From assembly GCA_039932095.1 (NCBI GenBank), contig JBDTQR010000075.1, forward strand, positions 1 to 18,887: 18,887 nt of DNA. The letters run 5' to 3'. The notes beneath the pieces are model-generated. The model was not told the DNA's origin and did not search any database. It was given only the letters and a program-made list of their open reading frames with translations. The first letter of the stretch is position 1. Each line of letters starts with the position of its first letter. This document shows, one piece after another, positions 13,491 through 18,887 of this stretch. This DNA comes from Stagnihabitans sp039932095 (GTDB lineage Bacteria; Pseudomonadota; Alphaproteobacteria; Rhodobacterales; Rhodobacteraceae). Position numbers and translations under genes: made by a program.

Positions 13491-14714
13491 ATGCGCCTGC
13501 TCATCACCTTTGCCGCCCTGTTCCTGTCGGTCGTCCTGCTGCAACTCGGCGCGGGCGGGGTCGCGCCATTGGACGCCATCTCGGGCGCGGCACTTGGTTT
13601 CACCAAGAGCGAGATCGGCCTGATGGGCTCGGCGCATTTCTTTGGCTTCTTCATCGGCTGCTGGTGGGCGCCGCGCCTGATGGGCGAGGTCGGTCATTCC
13701 CGCGCCTTCGCCGCCTTTGTCGCCGCAGGCACCATCGGCATTCTGGCCCATATGCTGCTGATCACGCCCCTGGCGTGGAGCCTGATGCGGATGGCGACCG
13801 GTCTGTGCACCGCAGGCTGTTACACGATCATCGAGGCCTGGATGCAGTCCAAGGTCACCAATGACACGCGTGGCCGGGCCATGGGGGTCTACCGCGTCGT
13901 CGACATCACCGGATCTTTGGGCGCGCAGTTGATCATCGGCGTGCTGGAACCGGGATCCTATATCTCCTACAACCTGCTCGCCCTGCTGCTCTGTGCTGCG
14001 CTGTTCCCGCTAACCCTGACCAAGGCCGAGCCGCCCGAAACCCCGGCCGCGCCACGTCTGCGCCCGGCTCTGGCCTGGGCACGGTCACCCCTCGCTTCGG
14101 TCGGCGTGGTGGTGTCCGGCGTCACCGGGGCGGCGTTTCGCATGGTCGGGCCGATGTATGGCCAGGAGGTTGGGCTGGCCCATGACCAGATCGCGCTTTT
14201 TCTCGCCACCTATGTGGTCGGTGGGGCATTGGCGCAATATCCGGTCGGCTGGGCGGCGGACCGGTTTGACCGACGGACCGTGCTGATCGGGCTGTCGATC
14301 CTGTCGACCGTGGCCTGCGGGGCGGCAATTCTGCTGGCTGATCAAGGGCCTGCCGCCAACTATCTGACCATCGGCGCCTTCGGCTTTGCCACCATGCCGA
14401 TCTATTCGGTCTCCACCGCCCACGCCCATGACTTTGCGACGCCGATGGAGCGGGTGGAACTGTCCGCCGCGATGATGTTTCTCTATGCCGTCGGTGCCAT
14501 CGCCAGCCCCTACCTCGCCTCGGTCCTGATCGAGAATTTCGGCTCTGGCGCGATGTTCCTGATGATTGCCGTCGTGCATGTGCTGCTGGTGGTCTTTGGT
14601 CTGGTGCGGATGACCGCCCGCCCGACGCCCGACACCAAGACGCCTTACACCTATGAACCGCGCACCACCTTCCAGATCGGTCGCCTGATGGGCCGTCTGC
14701 GCGACCGTGGTTAG
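13491..14714 (+). CDS. MFS transporter (YcaD-like)
   Basis: A 407-residue major facilitator with about twelve membrane segments. The first half has a motif-A-like loop FFIGCWWAPRLMGEVGHSRA. The second half has a clear loop QYPVGWAADRFDRRTVLIG, matching G-x3-D-R-x-(G/D)-R-R. ATG 13491 is the first start after an in-frame stop at 13476. The Shine-Dalgarno AAGGTGATGAG lies far upstream of it (about 12-15 bases), which is unusual. Substrate is unknown; the YcaD-like label is a resemblance only. It follows the b561 gene by 34 bases on the same strand, and its TAG overlaps the stop of the convergent unknown gene. Confidence 0.85.
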   Translation: MRLLITFAALFLSVVLLQLGAGGVAPLDAISGAALGFTKSEIGLMGSAHFFGFFIGCWWAPRLMGEVGHSRAFAAFVAAGTIGILAHMLLITPLAWSLMRMATGLCTAGCYTIIEAWMQSKVTNDTRGRAMGVYRVVDITGSLGAQLIIGVLEPGSYISYNLLALLLCAALFPLTLTKAEPPETPAAPRLRPALAWARSPLASVGVVVSGVTGAAFRMVGPMYGQEVGLAHDQIALFLATYVVGGALAQYPVGWAADRFDRRTVLIGLSILSTVACGAAILLADQGPAANYLTIGAFGFATMPIYSVSTAHAHDFATPMERVELSAAMMFLYAVGAIASPYLASVLIENFGSGAMFLMIAVVHVLLVVFGLVRMTARPTPDTKTPYTYEPRTTFQIGRLMGRLRDRG

Positions 14715-15313
14715 GTCTTGGGCTTCGATTTCAACTTCGTTCCCATCAGCTTCCAGATCATGTGCAACAGCAGCAGCAGCGCCAGGGACGACACGCTGGT
14801 GCCGACCACGCCGCCGAACTCCTGACCTTTCTGCATGACCTTGACCAGGGCTTCGGTCCGCTTCTTCTTGTCGTCGTCAAGTTTGATTTCCTTCTCGATC
14901 CTGGCCAGGGTCGAGGGTACCCAGGACGGGTTGCTGGCCTCTTTGGCCGCCACCTTGATCGCCTTCATCACGCCTTCGGGGTCTTTGGCGAAGTCCATAT
15001 CCGCCACTTTCGACGCCTTGCGCAGCGCAGCCTCGGTCGCCAGCAGTTCGGTGATCGTGTCGGCCACCCATTTCAGCCCGTCCTGCGTGTCGGGCGACAG
15101 CGCGTCATGCACTTTCGACCCGATCACCTTGGTCACCGGCGCATAGCGTTTGAGGTAGAGATGCACCTTCTTTGCCGCCGCCTGCGCCTTGGCGGGCGGC
15201 ACCGAGTCGGGCAGACGGGCGGCGATCTTGCCGATCTCCTTGTGCAGGGCGTCAAGGGCGCGGGCGGCTTCGCCAACTTCTTTCAGAATCGGGGCGTCAA
15301 GGCTTGCGGCCAT
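14711..15313 (-). CDS. Unknown helical protein with C-terminal membrane anchor
   Basis: A 200-residue protein that I do not recognise. About 170 N-terminal residues look mostly helical and are rich in Ala/Lys/Asp/Glu (EVGEAARALDALHKEIGKIA, AKAQAAAKKVHLYLKRYAPV, WVADTITELLATEAAL, LARIEKEIKLDDDKKKRTEA). No signal peptide is present. One hydrophobic segment at about 170-193 (GTSVSSLALLLLLHMIWKLM) lies near the C-terminus and is followed by a short basic tail (TKLKSKPKT). The topology is that of a tail-anchored protein with a cytoplasmic domain. The start ATG 15313 has GGAG eight bases upstream, preferred over the in-frame GTG-like start at 15331. It is divergent from metG and overlaps the MFS stop by four bases. 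Confidence 0.7.
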   Translation of the reverse strand: MAASLDAPILKEVGEAARALDALHKEIGKIAARLPDSVPPAKAQAAAKKVHLYLKRYAPVTKVIGSKVHDALSPDTQDGLKWVADTITELLATEAALRKASKVADMDFAKDPEGVMKAIKVAAKEASNPSWVPSTLARIEKEIKLDDDKKKRTEALVKVMQKGQEFGGVVGTSVSSLALLLLLHMIWKLMGTKLKSKPKT

Positions 15314-15466
15314 GGGAAATCTCCACACCAAAAGGTCAAAGGCATTGCGCTAATGCCCTGAGCCTAACACCCGGTCCGGCCTTGTCGCAAGAGTGTTGGC
15401 CCTTGCATCTGGCCCTTGCCCGCGCCTTGCGCTAAACGGGGCGCGACACGAGCGAAGGCGCATCTC

Positions 15467-17185
15467 ATGGCACGGATTCTGATTACGTCGGCCATCCCCT
15501 ATATCAATGGGATCAAGCATTTGGGCAATCTGGTGGGCAGCCAGCTGCCCGCCGACCTGTTTGCGCGCTACATGCGGGGCCGCGGCCATGAGGTGATGTT
15601 CATCTGTGCCACCGACGAACACGGCACCCCTGCCGAACTGGCCGCCGCCAAGGCGGGCCAGCCGGTCGAAGAGTATTGCGCCGAAATGCACGACGTTCAG
15701 GCTGAGATTGCCGAGGGTTTCCGGCTGTCGTTCGATCATTTCGGCCGATCGTCCAGCCAACGCAACCACCGCCTGACCCAGCATTTCGCCGGGGTTCTGG
15801 ATGCCAACGGACTGATCCGCGAACAGTCGGAAAAACAGGTATTTTCCATCGACGACAACCGCTTCCTGCCCGACCGCTACATCGAAGGCACCTGTCCGAA
15901 CTGCGGCTATTCCTTCGCGCGCGGCGACCAATGCGACAACTGCACCAAGCAGCTTGACCCGACCGACCTGATCAACCCGCATTCCACCATCTCAGGCTCC
16001 ACCAATCTTGAGGTCCGCGAGACCAAGCATCTCTATCTGATGCAGCGCAGCCTGAAGGACAAGATCGCCGCCTGGATCGACAGCAAGAAGGACTGGCCGC
16101 TGCTGACCACGTCCATCGCCAGGAAATGGCTGAACGACGGCGACGGCTTGCAGGACCGTGGCATCACGCGGGATCTCTATTGGGGCATTCCGGTCAGAAA
16201 GGGTGATCAGCCGTGGCCGGGGATGGAGGGCAAGGTGTTCTACGTCTGGTTCGATGCCCCGATCGAATACATCGCCTGCACCGCCGAATGGGCCGATGCC
16301 AACGGGCTGGACGATGCCGCCTGGCAACGCTGGTGGCGCACCGACAAGGGCGCTGCGGACGTGACCTATTACCAGTTCATGGGCAAGGACAACGTGCCGT
16401 TCCACACGCTAAGCTTCCCCGCCACCATCCTCGGCTCCGGTGAGCCGTGGAAGCTGGTCGACTACCTGAAATCATTCAACTATCTGAATTATGACGGCGG
16501 CCAGTTCTCCACCTCACGCGGGCGCGGCGTGTTCATGGATCAGGCTTTGTCGATCCTGCCGTCGGACTACTGGCGCTGGTGGCTCTTGTCGCACGCCCCC
16601 GAAAGCAGCGATGCCGAGTTCACCTGGGAGAACTTTCAGGCCTCGGTCAACAAGGACCTCGCCGACGTGCTGGGCAACCTGGTCAGCCGCGTCACCAAAT
16701 TTGCCACCTCGAAATTCGGTGACACCGTCCCGGCGGGCGGAGAATTCGGCCCGCAAGAGGCGGCGCTGATTGCCGACCTTGCCACGCGGATCAAGGACTA
16801 TGGCAGCCTGATGGAACAGATGGAGGTCCGCAAGGCCGCCGCTGAACTGCGCGGCATCTGGGTGGTCGGCAATGAATATCTGCAATCGGCGGCACCGTGG
16901 ACCGTGGTCAAGACTGACCCCGACCGGGCGCAGGCCATGGTCCGGCTGGCGCTGAACCTGATCCGGATCTATGCCATTCTGTCGCGCCCCTTCATCCCGG
17001 ATGCCGCCGCCACCATGATGACGGCGATGGGGTCCGATGACTGGACCTGGCCCGAAGACATCGCTGCCGCCCTGCGGACCCTGCCCGCCGGGCTGGCCTT
17101 CACTGTGCCGGAAAACCTGTTCCGCAAGATCACGGATGAGGAGCGGGCAGATTGGCAGGCCCGCTTTGCCGGTGTCCGGACCTGA
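15467..17185 (+). CDS. metG: Methionyl-tRNA synthetase
   Basis: A 572-residue class I synthetase that charges tRNA-Met with methionine. The HIGH equivalent is HLGN (18-21) in PYINGIKHLGNLVGS. A single zinc knot has Cys143/146 and Cys156/159 (CPNC, CDNC). The catalytic core includes YWGIPVRKGD and VFYVWFDAPIEYI. The KMSKS equivalent is FSTSR (347-351), the usual variant in this alphaproteobacterial MetRS type. The anticodon-binding helical domain follows, and no C-terminal dimerisation (EMAP/Arc1p-like) domain is present. The start ATG 15467 has GAAGG eight bases upstream; the open frame to 15416 is dismissed. It is probably its own transcription unit, divergent from the tail-anchored gene and convergent with tauE. 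Confidence 0.97.
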   Translation: MARILITSAIPYINGIKHLGNLVGSQLPADLFARYMRGRGHEVMFICATDEHGTPAELAAAKAGQPVEEYCAEMHDVQAEIAEGFRLSFDHFGRSSSQRNHRLTQHFAGVLDANGLIREQSEKQVFSIDDNRFLPDRYIEGTCPNCGYSFARGDQCDNCTKQLDPTDLINPHSTISGSTNLEVRETKHLYLMQRSLKDKIAAWIDSKKDWPLLTTSIARKWLNDGDGLQDRGITRDLYWGIPVRKGDQPWPGMEGKVFYVWFDAPIEYIACTAEWADANGLDDAAWQRWWRTDKGAADVTYYQFMGKDNVPFHTLSFPATILGSGEPWKLVDYLKSFNYLNYDGGQFSTSRGRGVFMDQALSILPSDYWRWWLLSHAPESSDAEFTWENFQASVNKDLADVLGNLVSRVTKFATSKFGDTVPAGGEFGPQEAALIADLATRIKDYGSLMEQMEVRKAAAELRGIWVVGNEYLQSAAPWTVVKTDPDRAQAMVRLALNLIRIYAILSRPFIPDAAATMMTAMGSDDWTWPEDIAAALRTLPAGLAFTVPENLFRKITDEERADWQARFAGVRT

Positions 17186-17191
17186 CGGGGC

Positions 17192-17980
17192 TCAGAACAA
17201 CCCCATCAGCTTCAGGCTGACCAGAACCAGCACCAAGGCCAGCAGGACCCGCAGCATACCCTCAGGCAATTTCGGGGCCAGCAGAGAACCGATGATGATG
17301 CCGGGGATCGAGCCGATCAGCAAAGTTCCAAGCAGCATCCAGTCGACATCGCCCAGATACCAATGCCCCAGACCAGCAATCAGGGTCAACGGCACCGCAT
17401 GGGCGATGTCCGACGCCACGATGCGCAGAGTTGGCAGGCGCGGGTAAAGCACCAGTAGGGCGGTGACGCCGATGGCCCCCGCCCCGACCGAGGTCAGCAT
17501 GACCAAAGCGCCGATGACGGCCCCGGTTGCCACGGTCAGTCCCTGCACCATCCGGTCATTGTTGACCGAGATCTTCGAGCCAAGGAAGGCCACGATGGCC
17601 GCGCGAAACAACAGGGTCATCGCAGTTACCAGCAGCACGGCTCCCAGCATTACTGCGATCACGCCGCCCTTGCTGCTGTGCAGGCCCACCGTATTCATCA
17701 CCAGAAAGGTGCCCAACGTGGCGGGGACCGACCCCGTCGCCAGCCGCTGCACCACGCGCCAGTCCACCGACTTCGCCCGGCCATGCACCCCGGTCCCGAC
17801 CGCCTTGGTCGCCGCCGCATAGAGCAGGTCCGTTCCCACCGCCGTCGCCGGGTGAATGCCGAACAGCAAGACCAGCAGCGGCGTCATCAAGGACCCGCCG
17901 CCCACCCCGGTCAGACCCACGACAATGCCGACCGCAAGCCCCGAAAGCGAAAACAGCAAGTTGAGGTCACCGAGGTTCAT
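17192..17980 (-). CDS. TauE/SafE family exporter
   Basis: A 262-residue membrane protein with about eight hydrophobic segments and the TauE/SafE repeat signature: GLAVGIVVGLTGVGGGSLMT and GTDLLYAAATKAVGT in the N-half; GALVMLTSVGAGAIGVTALL and ASDIAHAVPLTLIAGLGHWY in the C-half. The family exports sulfite, sulfoacetate or related organosulfonate anions. The substrate here is not set by context, since no sulfur gene is adjacent. The start ATG 17980 has AGGG about ten bases upstream. It is divergent from hisD across a 237-bp gap holding an AT-rich dyad, and its stop lies six bases from metG's. Confidence 0.87.
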   Translation of the reverse strand: MNLGDLNLLFSLSGLAVGIVVGLTGVGGGSLMTPLLVLLFGIHPATAVGTDLLYAAATKAVGTGVHGRAKSVDWRVVQRLATGSVPATLGTFLVMNTVGLHSSKGGVIAVMLGAVLLVTAMTLLFRAAIVAFLGSKISVNNDRMVQGLTVATGAVIGALVMLTSVGAGAIGVTALLVLYPRLPTLRIVASDIAHAVPLTLIAGLGHWYLGDVDWMLLGTLLIGSIPGIIIGSLLAPKLPEGMLRVLLALVLVLVSLKLMGLF

Positions 17981-18030
17981 GAACGCAAATCCCTAAGTTG
18001 TTCGCCCAGAGATTCCCGAGGCCACGTCAC

Positions 18031-18073
18031 TTGTCAACGTAATTTTGTTAATATCTATCGTGATAGTAGATAT
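18031..18073 (-). promoter_or_regulatory. Putative tauE promoter with upstream dyad
   Basis: The - strand has a perfect TTGACA (18037-18032) about 50 bases before tauE; the -10 after 17 bases (AATCTC) is poor. Directly upstream is an AT-rich inverted repeat, ATATCTA (18051-18057) and TAGATAT (18067-18073), with an inner CTATC/GATAG. Position suggests a regulator site for tauE. A + strand TTGTTA-N16-TAGATA could instead serve hisD. Confidence 0.3.
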
Positions 18074-18217
18074 ATCTGGAAACCGCCGCGTCCTGCCGGT
18101 CGTCTGACCCTTCGGCGAGGTATCGGCAAAGGCCGCAACTGTAATTTGGCGCGCATCCGGCACGGTTGCGGGCAAGGATCGGTTTGGCTATGAGGGCAGC
18201 AATTCTGGAGATGCGCC

Positions 18218-18887
18218 ATGCCCCTGTTTCTGTCCACCGATCAAGCGGACTTCGAGGCCCGCTTTGCCGCCATGTTGGGCATCAAGCGCGAAGAGGCCGA
18301 GGATGTTGATCAGACGGTGGCGGCGATCATAGCCGATGTCCGGGCACGGGGCGATGCGGCCTTGATCGAATTGACCCGGCGCTTTGACCGTTTCGAGGTA
18401 ACGGAGCTGGCGTTTTCCGCCGCCGAGATTGCCGCCGAATGCGCCAAAGTATCGTCTGATGACCGGGCTGCACTGGAACTGGCGGCGACCCGGATCCGGG
18501 CCTACCACGCGCGGCAGATGCCGCAGGATGCCGCGTGGACCGACGAGGCCGGGGCCACGCTTGGCTGGCGCTGGACACCGGTGTCGGCGGCAGGGCTTTA
18601 CGTGCCGGGCGGGCTGGCCTCCTATCCATCCTCGGTCCTTATGAACGCCATCCCGGCCAAGGTGGCGGGGGTGGAGCGGCTGGTGATCTGCTGCCCGACA
18701 CCGGGCGGCGTGGTCAACCCGCTGGTCTTGCTGGCCGCACAGATCGCCGGGGTGGATGTGATCTTCCGCGTGGGTGGGGCGCAGGCAATTGCGGCACTGG
18801 CCTACGGCACCGAAAGCATCGCTCCGGTCGACAAGATCACCGGGCCGGGCAATGCCTATGTCGCCGCCGCCAAGCGCCGGGTGTTTG
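18218..18887 (+). CDS. hisD: Histidinol dehydrogenase, N-terminal part
   Basis: About half (223 codons) of a roughly 435-residue enzyme; it runs off the right edge. HisD oxidises histidinol to histidine in two NAD-dependent steps. Visible features are MPLFLSTDQADFEARF at the start, VDQTVAAIIADVRARGDAAL, GLYVPGGLASYPSSVLMNAI (127-146), VGGAQAIAALAYGTESI, and the signature KITGPGNAYVAAAKR (206-220). The start ATG 18218 has GGAG eight bases upstream. The catalytic and zinc residues of the C-terminal half are outside the window. It lies 237 bp from the divergent tauE gene. Confidence 0.95.
   Translation, partial: MPLFLSTDQADFEARFAAMLGIKREEAEDVDQTVAAIIADVRARGDAALIELTRRFDRFEVTELAFSAAEIAAECAKVSSDDRAALELAATRIRAYHARQMPQDAAWTDEAGATLGWRWTPVSAAGLYVPGGLASYPSSVLMNAIPAKVAGVERLVICCPTPGGVVNPLVLLAAQIAGVDVIFRVGGAQAIAALAYGTESIAPVDKITGPGNAYVAAAKRRVF

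Noticed and set aside
15341..15357. GGCATT/AATGCC inverted repeat upstream of the tail-anchored gene
   Set aside because: Only six-base arms and no matching site elsewhere in the window; may be chance.
15397..15430. Repeated TGGCCCTTGC upstream of metG as a tandem repeat or operator
   Set aside because: Only two exact copies (15397-15406 and 15410-15419) plus a partial third; too little to call a functional element.
16502..16516. Apparent loss of the KMSKS motif in metG
   Set aside because: FSTS is the normal variant in this MetRS type, so the enzyme is not thought to be defective.
17981..18217. Small genes in the tauE/hisD gap
   Set aside because: Short open frames there lack a ribosome binding site and any recognisable motif; the region reads better as regulatory DNA.

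Overview
The window looks like chromosomal DNA from an alphaproteobacterium of the Rhodobacteraceae/Paracoccaceae type. The support is high GC, a PleD-family diguanylate cyclase divergent from a DUF3572 gene, a DUF983/NUDIX pair, a one-zinc-knot MetRS with an FSTS signature, and a direct-repeat LexA box (GAAC-N7-GAAC) before imuA. No species call is made. Coding density is very high: the largest gene-free stretch is about 237 bp (17981-18217). No tRNA, rRNA, insertion sequence, CRISPR array or phage gene was seen.

Layout. Bases 1-519 (-) hold the N-terminal part of an MttB-like trimethylamine methyltransferase family protein. Bases 637-1635 (-) hold a HAD phosphatase-like gene and a DUF3572 gene, divergent from pleD (1757-3145, +). 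Bases 3154-5384 (-) form a four-gene block, in transcription order: secreted four-EF-hand protein, ECF sigma factor, small single-TM protein (putative anti-sigma), and membrane-anchored Metal_resist-type periplasmic protein. A terminator separates the first two genes and an ECF-like promoter precedes the first. This block resembles the CnrYXH arrangement with a calcium-binding-type protein in place of an efflux pump, and is the best candidate here for an undescribed system.

Bases 5554-6577 (+) are DUF983 and NUDIX genes that overlap. Bases 6574-8434 (-) are a fatty acid desaturase followed by an EamA transporter, divergent from an XRE-type regulator (8532-9389, +). Bases 9386-11531 (-) run aldo/keto reductase, Cys-rich lipoprotein, lipocalin lipoprotein. 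Bases 11637-12296 (+) hold imuA under a LexA box but without imuB or dnaE2 beside it. They are followed by yceI and cytochrome b561 (12344-13456, +) and an MFS transporter (13491-14714, +). A C-terminally anchored unknown protein (14711-15313, -) is divergent from metG (15467-17185, +). A TauE/SafE exporter (17192-17980, -) is divergent from a truncated hisD that runs off the right edge (18218-18887, +).

How genes work together. The clearest functional groups are the sigma/anti-sigma/metal-sensor block, the desaturase with its divergent regulator, the two outer-envelope lipoproteins made from overlapping genes, and YceI with its cytochrome b561 partner. All five convergent gene pairs meet within 8 bp, and three overlap by exactly four bases at their stop codons. 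All assignments come from reading the sequence; no database search was run.
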